From contig OZ017753.1 in NCBI GenBank assembly GCA_963969365.1, positions 2,108,001 to 2,172,000 of the forward strand: 64,000 nucleotides of DNA, given 5' to 3'. Shown one piece after another: positions 43,253 to 54,100 of this stretch. Numbering within the stretch: position 1 is the stretch's first letter; every line of letters begins with the position of its first letter. The notes below the pieces were generated by a model. That model searched no databases. It saw only the letters and a program-made list of their open reading frames with translations, and was not told the DNA's origin. The position numbers were made by a program, and so were the translations under genes. Origin of the DNA: Asterochloris sp. CNOR1 (Eukaryota; Chlorophyta; Trebouxiophyceae; Trebouxiales; Trebouxiaceae).

Positions 43253-46200
43253 CTACCAGTTGCTGAGCTTCTTTCTGGCCAGCTCGGCCCTATACTTTGC
43301 AGGGACGCCCTGAACCTCCATTTCATGCAGCTTGCGCTGCCTGATAGCCTGCAGGCAGAAAACATTACAGATTCAGTCAAGAGGCAAAGTAAGTCTCTGC
43401 TGGTGTTGGCAGGGACAGAAGAGCATAAATCTCTTTGATTGAAGGCATTGTTGACTTCCCACATTGTGAATACTGTCAAGGCCAGCCATGCACTGCGGCT
43501 CCTCCGTCATGCCCTTCAAGTGCCAGTGACATATGCATCCCACCTCGATGAGGCCCTTCTCTTCCTCCAGCTTGCTGCGCGTCTTCTCCCCTTCCAGCAG
43601 GTACTCAGCGTGCTCCCGCTTGTGGCGCTCCTGATTGGCTGCAATCTGGGCCCGCAGCTCCTCCTTGTGGCGCTTTCGCAGCTCCAGCAACATGCGTTCC
43701 TGCAAGGGGGGCAAGGGCCAACCTGCAGGGCTGCCCCACCCAGCAAAGATCATGCAGGGCACAGCGACTGTTTGTGGTGCTTGCGCAGCTGAGCAACAGG
43801 CGCTCCTGCAGGGGCAGGGCAGGCGCAGAATACATGATTGGGGAGCAGGCTTGCAGGTTTGCATGCTGTGACAGCACCCACAGGGGTCTCCAGTGCTGGG
43901 TGACCACGTACCACAGGGGTTGACACATGCATCATAGTATGCCTGCAGAGGCTCCCTGCCAGCAGGCGTCGCAGGCACGTGGCTGCCATGAAGAAGAACT
44001 GGAGCAGCTCACATTGGTTTCACATGCTCGGCTTGAGCCCCTGCAAGAAGCTGCCACATGGCTTTTGCCGCAGTGTGTACTTCACTTTCTCAAGTAGTGG
44101 TAGGAAACTCAGGCATGGCTGTGTCCAGGGAGAACTGCCTGACTAGGACGCCCGCAATGTCAAGCCGAGAGGGAGTGGCTGTGCAGGCCTGCGCTGGCGC
44201 TCTGCAACGGCTGGCCCCTGGCCCACCCTGTGTTGGCTATCACAATAGGGCTTGTACTCCAGAAATATCGATTATGCCAGCTGGGTCCTCTGCCGCGGGG
44301 TGGCATCTACAATGCCACAACACCTGGTCCACACACCAGCTCTGTCTGGTGCCACAGGTCAGTGTCTGCAGCGCCACAACGCCCACAGCAGCATTGGTGC
44401 CATGCCCCCAGTTCAACCCCGCACACTGCAGACCTTTGAAACCCCACCTGCTGCAACTTGGCCTCCTCAATTCGCCTGTTCTCCTCAAGAACACGCTGGA
44501 ACTCCTCAGCTTCCACGCGAGCCATCTCAGCCTGGGCCAGCACCTGTACAGATGGGTACACTGGGTCCTAGCGCCAGGGTGTGGGGCACTGGGTTGTGGG
44601 ATACCTACTGACTACGGGGTGAGCACAGGCATCACCACCTCAGTCTGGGCCAGGGGGGCAGGGGCACAGGTTGCGAGTCAGTGCTGCTATTTGGCGGTGC
44701 ATACCAAGGGGCCCTGTAGCATGGCAGATGCTTGTAAAAGACACAAGCACCTCGAGTACAATGCAACAGCACATCAGCAGGAGCCCCCTGGAGCCTTCCA
44801 GTAAATCCCAGTGCCAACCTGCTGGCTCAGGCACCAGGGCTTCTCTCGCTTCACAGGCTTGGCACAAGCGCCATCTGTGCAGGGCCCCAGGCAACAGATT
44901 CAATGCCGACGAGAACGCTTACAGTGGCAGCTCTCTGGGCCTCACGAGCCTCGGCCAAGTCACTGTTGATAGCCGCAGCGCGTTCGCGTGCCTGCTTCTC
45001 CTTCTGGCGCCAGTCGCGCTCATAGGCCTCCTGGTACCTGCAGGGCGAATGCACAACTTTCCAAAGAAGTGCGGGTGCTGCAGGTGGCAGCAGAGGCTCT
45101 GCATGTCTGGTGCTGCACTGTGCAAGGCACAGCACAACATGAACCCCACACCACACCAGGCTTTGGCCCCAGCACAAGCGTTTCTGGTCTGAAGCACAGG
45201 CTGCACACTCTTGACTCACCTGCGTGCTCGCAGCTCATCTATCTCAGCCTGGCGGTCAGCTGCGCGCTCCTGCTTGGCCCTCAGCCGCGCTGTCTCCAGC
45301 TCCTTCTCCTTGGCTGCGCGCACCTTCTCCTCCTGCTGGGCCTGTAGCAGTGGTGCAGCAATGTAGGTCAGCAAGACAGGTCAGAAACATTTAGGTGCAA
45401 GGTGTTCCCTGACCTCTAAGTAAACAGACTGCATCTGATTCGCTGCATGTGGAGTGCACGTCCTGGGATGCAGCTTGCTCCTGCAAGCAACAAATGATCC
45501 TGCATGAATGCTCACTTGCTTGGGAGGCTGCCGGGGCAGTGCCTGCTGGACGCCGCCTCTCAACACGGCCATGCTGCTTCGACTGTGGCGACCTGACCGG
45601 GCGCACTTGCTTGTGCAGAGGGGTCTACAGCTGCAATAGGCAGGACCCCCTTGATTAAGACGCAGAATATCAAGCAACCCCAAAAAGCACCTGCTCGCGT
45701 AGGTCTCGCTGGCGCAGGTACTCTGTGATGAGGGCGTCCTCCTCCAGCTCGGCGGTCTTGATCAGGGCCTTGCGCTTGACCTGCAGGCGTGCAGCCATGC
45801 CGTCGGTACACGAAATGCATGCTAGGTGTGGGCTGCCACACCAGCCACCTCAATGACGGCCTTGCACTTGATTGGCAGGTACAGCATTATGCACACTGTG
45901 GGAGGCACATAGGCGACCTACAGGGCACAGCTTTGCCAGCTTCCAGGGCAACTGGGGGCAGCGCCTGAGATGCATGCCTTCATGCAAAGAGCTGCAGCAC
46001 TTGCTGGCGTGTGCAATGCGCCAAGTTGGCCCCTGAACAGATCACGCCACATGTGTCCCTGCTGCAGCCCGCTGATGCTATGCATGCCTCATCTGGCATG
46101 GCATTGCAGACCTAGCCTGCAGAGCTTGCCTGCTGCACAACTAATGCTCAACATTGTGATGCACCCTAGATTACTGCAGCAGCGAGCCTTACACACACCC

Positions 46201-49200
46201 ATGCGCAGCGCACAATCTTCACTGCCGTCAGGGCCTCGCCTGAACCCATTGCTGCTCTACACCTTAAAGTCGTATTTGACTGAGCTGACCCAGCAGCCCA
46301 TCAGGGGATGAAAACAGCACATAGCATGAGGGTCTCACCTGCTCCCCATTGCTGCGCTGCACCTCCAGCATGAGCTGCTCAGCGGCTTTTTTCTTCTCCA
46401 GCGCAGCAGCCTGCTCATCTGCCTTGAGCCTCTCTATCTCGCGTGTCATCTGGTCCCGCTCCTGCAGAAATGGCTGGGATCTCAGCATGCGGTAGGCCGC
46501 AACAGCTGTGCGCCCTTCCCAAATGAGATGCTCTGAGTTGCTGCAAGCAGTTTCTCCCTGCGTTTTGTGCCCAGTGCACAGTCACCCGTTGCCTGCAGGT
46601 TGACATGGGGGCCAGCTGCACATCACAGCTAAGCAGCAAAGTGCCCTCACCTGACCTGCTTTTGACCTGCAGTCAAGCTGGGACCCAACTTGTGCCCAGT
46701 GCAGGGCCCCAGGCTGGCGCAGCTCTCCCCTGCAAACGCCTTGCTGCTGCACAGGTCCACAGCAGACAGCAACCCCGACACTCTCACTGCTTACATGGGG
46801 GTTGGATCAGCTGGTGCAGCTTCTTTTGCCAGAGCAACTCCTGTTTAGAGCAGCCCTGCCAACACCTGCCGGTGAGGTGCTGCAAACTGTCTACCCCAGT
46901 CAGTGCTGGTCAATAAGCCGATGCAGCTCTTTCCTGCTTGATTCAGCACTTTGAGGACCTCTTGGAGTAGCTGTGAAGGCTCCCTCATGCTGCAGCCATA
47001 CCCGCTGGAGTCAGCACACAATGAAGGTAACTTACCAGCTGGCGCAGCTCCTCCTGCTTGATGCGTTCACGTTCACGCTCAGCCAGCTGCTCGTCTAGGA
47101 TTTCTGCGCCGCGGCGGCGGTCTGCTGCGCGCTGGCGCTCACGCTGCTCATAGGCCTGCAGGAAAGGGAGATGGGTTGGGCAGACGGGGTGCTCGCCTTG
47201 GCAGAACGTGAGCGCTGCAGTGGGCATTGCTGTGGCTTTGGTGCTTGTGCTGCTTGCAGGCCTGCAGGCTAAGAGCTGCAGTTCTTGCTTTGGGGTGGGA
47301 CTTACTTTCTGGCAGTGCACTGCAAAATGAAACAAGAAGGTGGCTCTCAGGGCTGCCGGCAGGACAATGTGGCATTCTGCAAAGGGCAACAGGGCTAAGC
47401 TCTTCACAGACACAGGCAGATCTGGAGGGATGTGATGCAGCTTGTCAAAGCGTGTGCTGCTGTGCGCCACAGCACTGCTCGACCACCTGGCAGGTCCAGG
47501 GCCAACAAGACGCCTTGAGCATTATGCTTTACCCCAGCACACTATAGCTGGCAACAGCAGGGGGCCAAGGGGACATGTATGCATGCACCAAGCACAACTC
47601 TTTATAACCTGGGCCACTCCAGTGCACTAATAGCATTGACATCCAGGAGCCCCCCCCCAGCAGCCTCTCCCAACCAGTTACACGTCCAGGAAGCATCCTG
47701 TGATACCCTTACAGAGCATGTCCCTGGCCTGCCAGTCCCCTGCCAAGCAGCATTTGCCAGGTGCCAGCTGAGGAGGCCCATGACGGCGCCAGCTGCCGAC
47801 ACATTTACCTCCAGCGCGCACATGCGGTCATCATCCATTGCCACACCCAGGACATGCAGCAAGGTTCGAGCCCAGACACTACCCTGTGTTGCCTGTAGCA
47901 TGCACCCGGCTTGCCAGGTCCCCAGCCACCCCAGCACATGCCAAGTGCCGGCTCAGGAGGCGGTCGGCACATGCCGGGGTGGCTAGGTCTGAGGCTCATG
48001 CCCACAGGCGCTAGCTGCCCAGAGAGTCACAGCCCACAGCAGAAGGTGGCAGCTGTCCACGCCCTCACCTCCAGCGCGCGGATGCGATCAATCTCCATTG
48101 CCACATCCAGGGCGCGCTCCTCCGCCTCTTCCTCCTCCAGCATGTGCTTCTTCTCCTCGATCTGGGCATCCCTGTGCGCCAGCACACAACGTCAGCACAG
48201 TACGCAACATGCAGGCATGCGCCCTTGCAATTTCATGATGCAGACTGGGGGGGCCACATTCGGACCCCAACTACAGTCACCCAAGGCCTGTTATGGTTGC
48301 ACTGAGATTGCTTGGCGGCTCAGCATGTGCCTCTCTGGGGGGGAGGCTGGGCTCACGCAGCTGCTGATCAACCTGGCCAATGCAGTGCTGAACACACCTC
48401 CTGGACCACCAGATGGACGCTGTGTGCCGAATTGACCAAGATGTGCCTGATCACCTGACGGCCAAGCACCGATGTGCACACCTTGTTTCTCAGGTTTGCC
48501 TGATCAACCCTGCCCACCTGATGATCATGCGCTCGCTATGCCTAACACAAGACGCTGTCTCAGGTGTGCCTGGCCGCCCCTGTTCACCTGCTGGTCACGC
48601 CTATGCCATGCTAAGTACCTCTCGTTCTGAGAGATGCCTTGCTACCCCTGCCCACTGTTTTGTCAAGCGTTTCATGTACAGCTCTACCTAGTACTCTCGG
48701 GTGCCCAGCCACCACTATCCACCGAACAATCACGCAGTGGCTATGCACAACACCAATTTAGTTTCTCTGGTTTGCCTGGCTGATGTCACCATGCCTGCCC
48801 ACCTGATAGTCACACATTTGCTGTATAGCACCATCTGGTTCATGTGCTTGACCTCATCCCGTTGCTCGTCCAGCAGGCCCTCGGCCCTGTTGCGCGTGTG
48901 CTGGTTAGCACGTGCCTGCAGCCGTTCCGTCTCCGTCTGCACACCCTTGTTGCGGGAGTCCTCCTCCATCTGCAGTTGTGAGCATGTCTGGTCAGTTACT
49001 GTCAGTGGCGGAGGGCATGTCCGTCTAGACACCCTGCTTGCCAATCCTCCTCCACCTGCAGTTGCCAAAGGGTCTGTCAGGCTTTAGCAGTGGCTGAGAG
49101 TTTGCCTGGCAAATTTGGCGCACCAGTCTGCACACCCTTCTTGCAGGATGGCACCATGATCTGCAATTTATAGAGCGCCTGGTCAGGCCAGTACAAGTAG

Positions 49201-50477
49201 CCAAACAACCACGACAAGCTCATGGATTGATAGGGCTCTGTCCAGGAGGATCACCAGCACAGCAAGGGCTGCCGCACCTTGAGCATGTGCTCCTTATGTG
49301 CCTTGCACACTGCCTGCAGTCCCAGACCAGGGTGCCTGTCTGCGCAGCGAGGGCTGCCTCACCTTGAGCATGTGTTCCTTGCGCGCCTTGGACACTGCCT
49401 GCTGCTCCTCGATTCGCCTCTCGGCGTCTTTGCGCAGCTGAGCGATCTCCTCCGCGGTGAGCACATCAGCAGGCTTCCGCATCCGCTGCAGGTCTTCCCT
49501 GCAGGGCAGGCAACAGTTGGGCATGTGCTTGGCTCTGAGGTGCAGGTAGGCCCATGCAAGGCAGGCAGCAGCAGGCCTGGTGTTTGTGGCTGCTGCACAG
49601 GGCAGGCAGCAGTAGGGCTTAGGGTTCTTCTTCTTGATGTGCAGGTTCTTGCACGCATGCCTAGCACCAAAACAAGCTTCTGCTTGTGCTGGCTATGCAC
49701 AGACGTCTGAGTGTGCAGTGTGCATCAGCCCATGTCGTACTCATGATGCGTATAGGGTCTAACTTGCAGCAGTCCAGCTGCTGCACTGTGCCTACACGAC
49801 CTGCAGGTCAGGAGGCAGCTGCGGGACTGGTGCTTGTCTTTGCTGTGCTCTACTGCAGGGCAAGCAGCAGCAGGACTGCTGCTTGCAATGGTGCTTGTGC
49901 TATACGGGCAGCAATGAAACACTGCACCTGCTTTGCTTATTTGATGCAATACAGCTGTGGGTTTCATCCCTTTGCCTGCTGTCGAAACCATGCAGGCATG
50001 AGGCTCCGAACATGTGCGGAGCTTCCCTTAAGCCTCAGCAACACGCAGTCCTGAGGCAGCAGCGCGGGCCTGACACTCCATGTGTCTCGACTGCCAAGTC
50101 CGCTTGCTGCTGTACAAGCAACTGTGTTGTGCAGCATTGAGGCCTCCAGCTGTACCTGTGCAGAAGCACCACCTCTGCGGCAGGGGGCTTTGGCCCCTTG
50201 GCACCCCCTCGCTTGGGGCTCACAGAGGACGCCTTTCTGTTGGGAGTGGCCAGTGTCTTGGCACTGCCTGACTTCACGGGGGACTTGCTGCCAAACAAGG
50301 ATTCATCCACATGGCTTTCCTTCCCCACTGTGCGGTATCTGCAGAAGCAGTGCGACGTCAGAGGGAGCAGAGGGAGGTTATTGTGGCAGTGGCATTTCCC
50401 TGTGAGTGCACTCACCCTGAACGTTTGGAGGAGACACTTCCCTGGCTGCCAGGGGAACTCAGCCGGGAGCCTGGCAT
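43253..50477 (-). CDS. CFAP45: Cilia and flagella associated protein 45 (CFAP45), doublet microtubule inner protein
   Basis: CFAP45 lines the lumen of axonemal A-tubules. Exons (minus order): 50416-50477, 50156-50338, 49363-49498, 48803-48969, 48069-48171, 47036-47155, 46339-46461, 45691-45780, 45220-45341, 44923-45037, 44448-44543, 43544-43699 and 43253-43348. The start MPGSRLSSPGSQGSV is followed by YRTVGKESHVDESLFGSKSP, matching the YRT...SEVDESLFG signature of animal CFAP45. Then come VLTAEEIAQLRKDAERR, the block ARANQHTRNRAEGLL, and the junction CVTIR/DAQIEEKKHML (animal CHAIRDAQILEK). A long series of charged coiled-coil exons follows, and the end AIRQRKLHEMEVQGVPAKYR matches the animal EIKRKKLEELRATGLPEKY tail. 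Phases fit throughout. One region of the family, between residues about 80 and 110, was not found in 49499-50155; it may be lost or lie in an unread small exon. Confidence 0.9.
47807..48115 (-). repeat. Exon-end pseudo-copy in CFAP45 intron
   Basis: The 3' end of exon 48069-48171 (protein DVAMEIDRIRALE) is repeated 260 bp away at 47807-47856, where the same frame reads GVAMDDDRMCALE. The true donor is GTGAGG; the copy has GTAAAT. Confidence 0.85.
48420..48840 (-). repeat. Tandem array (period about 70 bp) spanning an exon end in CFAP45
   Basis: About six degenerate copies, with GTTTGCCTG-like starts at about 48424, 48494, 48564, 48633, 48711 and 48770. The last copy spans the end of exon 48803-48969 and its donor. 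Copy 48494 keeps TGCCCACCTGATxxTCA, the sense-strand exon end plus GTGGGC donor. Confidence 0.85.
48933..49165 (-). repeat. Acceptor-side copies of the same CFAP45 exon
   Basis: The start of exon 48803-48969 (plus-strand CCGTCTGCACACCC at 48933, ending CATCTGCAG at the acceptor) recurs at 49021 (CCGTCTAGACACCC ... CACCTGCAG) and 49123 (CCAGTCTGCACACCC ... GATCTGCA), spacings 88 and 102 bp. With the preceding array, this exon is flanked on both sides. Confidence 0.85.
49265..49405 (-). repeat. Exon-end copy after CFAP45 exon 3
   Basis: ACCTTGAGCATGTGTTCCTT at 49361 (end of exon 49363-49498 on the minus strand) recurs as ACCTTGAGCATGTGCTCCTT at 49276, 85 bp away. The match extends through CACTGCCTGC. 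Donor GTGAGG becomes GTGCGG in the copy. Confidence 0.9.
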
Positions 50478-51136
50478 GCTGAGAGTGCCTCAGCAAAGCA
50501 ACAGCAGCGCAAAATTGCAGCGAAAAGGCTGGTGGCAGGGCAGGTCTTCTAGCTTATGCCGGGCAGGATAGTTCCTGGACCTCCGCAGTGCAGGATAGTT
50601 TGATGCAGAGCTGATGGTTGACCTAGCTTATAGTGTCTCTTTCTTGGCAGTTGTATAATGCAAATTCTCAAAATTCAATCATCAGCAACACTGTTGCAGG
50701 GTTCAGAGTCTCCCAGAAGCTGTCTCAGATTGCCAATGCTACAACGGACATAAACACCACCAACAAGGCAGCAGCAACACTGAATTGAAGTCATAGACAT
50801 ATGCCTTTCTCGACCAGACTACCCAGCTACCCGTCAAAGGAACAGGAGATATTGAGCTTGGTGCATTCACACACCTTCCTCCTTGGTAGGTCCTGAGCTG
50901 ACAGTCTGGTCTGCTTGAACAAGAGGGAAGGAAAGAGGTGCATCACAGTACCCCTGAGGAGCAAAAGGATGGTTGATACTGATGCTACTTGCTCTGCAGC
51001 AGGGGCACAACGTGTCAGCTCAACAGCCTGCACCAGAATAATAGCAAGAGGTGCATCAGCCCTATGCCGCAATTGATGTGATTTTCCACATGCTCACCTC
51101 TGATATCACAGCTGTCTGCGACAGAAGCAGGACTTC
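50478..51136. other. Intergenic region
   Basis: Between the CFAP45 start and the end of the kinase gene, both on the minus strand. It should hold the CFAP45 promoter and the kinase 3' UTR. I see no supported exon. Confidence 0.5.
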
Positions 51137-54100
51137 TTAGTACTCGCTGGGACTGTCTGGGCTGACTTTGATTCTGTGGTATGCCTGGTTGGCAGTTGGA
51201 CGTTCTGCTGGAGGCCTCTCGGTGCAGTCCTCAATCAGATCCCTAATTTCTGCAGGGCACTCCTCTGGGACCTGCACTGGGAGGGCTAATGGTGTGGACG
51301 AAGAGTGTTTGCACCTGGGGTGGCAGTGACCCTACAAGCTGCCAGCAAGACTGGAGCGCTCACAACCCCCTCTTGGAGCTGAGCTTGTAGCCCTCCGTGA
51401 CAGACCAGGACAGCCAGCAGCTGACACCAGGATAGTTCAGAGCGCTGAGCTTCTCAGGCAGCAATCAAAGGCGCAAAACGCGTCTCAACATCTCGTTGAG
51501 ATCAGCACACGCATGCTCACCCTGAGGGGTCGCAGCTGGCCCCTTAGGGGCACCTCACTGCAGGCAAGAAGGGCACAGTCAGCCCTGAGGAGCCTTGACA
51601 TGTTGAGCAATGCTGGCAGGCAAGTCTCCATGCACAGCAGCAGCAGCAGGCTGCTGTCCTGACACTGGTGTTGTGCGCCTTTCCCGCACCTCAAGGAGCG
51701 GAGCCTTGCCAGAGACAGATTTGAATTAGGGAGTCAGCAAGTTTTGTTGCACACACAGGCATGCCTCTCACGTTGTCACCAGCTCCCACAGCAGCACCCC
51801 AAAGCTGTACATGTCTGCTGACTCCCTGACGTTGGTGCCCAGAAGAAACTCGGGGGCAGCGTAGGCCATGGTGCCAATGGGCCTGGTCCTACTGGCCGAC
51901 ACACCCGTGTTGTCGAGGACCCGTGCCAAGCCGCAGTCCGCAATCTTGGCCAGATTGCGGCTGCCATTCAGCAGCACATTCCGAGACTTGATGTCGCCTG
52001 CAAGCAGGCAAAAGCTGCATTGAGGCCCCATCGAAAGTCAGCAAGTATGTGGCCCAGCAACACAGGACACTCTTGTGTTGCCCAAGGCGGGCGTAGCTTC
52101 AGACCAATTGCGTCGCTATCAAACACTATTCTGGCAGACCTCCCCACACTGCTTAGCTTGACTGGCAGATGCTTACCATGCATGACCCTCTGGCTGTGCA
52201 GATAGGCAAGGCCCCGAGCAATGTCCATGGCAATCCTCTTGCCCTTGAGCCACCACCTCAGCTCTGCCGAATGTTCAGTCAGGGCGTTGCGCAGGTCACC
52301 GCCCTGCAGCCAGCACGCCACATGCTTTCTGCTGTCGCAGGAGGGCTGCACTATTGTCGCAGGTTGTGACGGGCTTATCTGAGCAGGACAATGATGCCGC
52401 AGCTGCAGGTCATGCTGCCTCTGGAAGAGCAGGGTGCTGAGCCAGAGCATGAGCTAACAATATTAGGGCCTGCCCAGCAGACGCATTGCACCAGCACAGG
52501 AACCAACCTCCATGTACTCCAAAACCAGCATTGGTGTACCCCCCATGTCGGTGCTGTTCTGTTTCCAGCAGCAGGCTCCATAAAACTGTACAATGTTGCC
52601 GTGGAAGCTCAGATTCATCATGATGCTGGTCTCCTGCAGGGCAGCTCAAGCAGCATTGCTTCAGTTGCGTCTCACAGCCACGCATTGGGAGGAACGTGCC
52701 CGTCCATATGCGTCGCAGCAGGTGGACCTTTGGGGCGCACACAGATCCAGCGCAGGCCATGCTCCACAGCTTGCTTTACAGGTATGCAGCAACACAGCTC
52801 AGGCAGGTCGCCTGACAGACCTAAAATGAGCCAGCAAGCTCACCCTCTTGAAGGTGTCCAACTGGGTCACATCCCCAGAAGATGAGGCAAACACGATCTT
52901 GACGGCCACATCCTGGACGCCCTGGCGCACACATTTGTACACCTGCATCACACATGTTGTCCTGCAAGCACAGACTCCGTACAGAGACAGTCATGCTTCC
53001 GTAAGTCTCACAACAGGGAGGGTGTCGCATCTGGCAGCATGCCGCAGCCCAAGGACCTGAAGCATGAGGACATGTCCAGGCTGGCTTCAGGCTGACGCAG
53101 CAAAAAGACCCAAAGTGAAAGCGCTGCCCTAGACGTGCTGGCAAACAGGTGTTTGTGGGCGGACTGTAAACCCAGACCCCTCATGGTGAAGTTTTGTGCG
53201 AGGGCCGGTGAGCTACACGCTGTAGCTTGGCAGCAGAACGCCAGCCTGTCCCTTGCATGCAGTCTCGCTGCCCCCTGGCCGCTGCAGCGCAGCCTGATGG
53301 GCCTGTGAGCTGCAAACACTGGTGGCCTGATGGGCAGTGAGCAGCCTGCCAAGTGGCCCGCAGGCGGTCTCACCGCGCCATAACCGCCGTGGCCCAGTCT
53401 GATGGGCCCACGCTCATCGCGGCAGACCTCAATCTCACGCGGGTCAATGGACCAGGGCTCCAAGCGCTGGGTGGATGCATGAGTCACCAGGTGCTTCTGA
53501 GAAACACGAGCTGTTGTGGACAAATGGGAGGAGTCTGAAGAAGCACCTGCATCACGAAGGTCAGGGCTGTTGAGAATTGTAACCAGGCCGTAGACTCTTC
53601 AAGAGTACTGGACAGCAAGCCCCACGCCAATGAGAAGGCGGAGCCAGGCAGCATGCATGCAGAGCCAGATGGCAGGCAGTAGGTCCTGAGCAAGCACTTG
53701 TTATCATCTTAAACAGCAAACAGGACACCAGATTCAGCTGAGAGCTAAGGTGACTCCGCAGACTAACCTTCATGTGACTGGCTGCTGTCTGCGCCCGTGG
53801 TGGCTCCAGAAGTTTCCCAGACCATGTCCCTGTTGTCGGTCTTGAATGAGGTGTCAGACTGTGTCAGCACAAATGCCAGGTCCTGCAATGAGCATCAGAC
53901 AAGCACTGCAGCCCTGGACCAGCAGGTGAACACAAGTGCTCAGTGGCTTCCTTCAGACCTCACATGATGCCACTTGTGGCCTGAGCTGACTGGCTTGCAT
54001 GCTCAAGGCCTACGCAAGCCCTCTTGGAGGCTGCCTTATGTCACAGGTGCAGCGGCACCGCTTGCATCTTGGAGGTTGCATCAGCTCCCAGTTGCGAGGC

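Noticed and set aside
48420-48840. CRISPR-like regular array
   Set aside because: Whole units are degenerate without a conserved repeat and unique spacers, and it lies in a eukaryotic intron. It is a minisatellite-like array.
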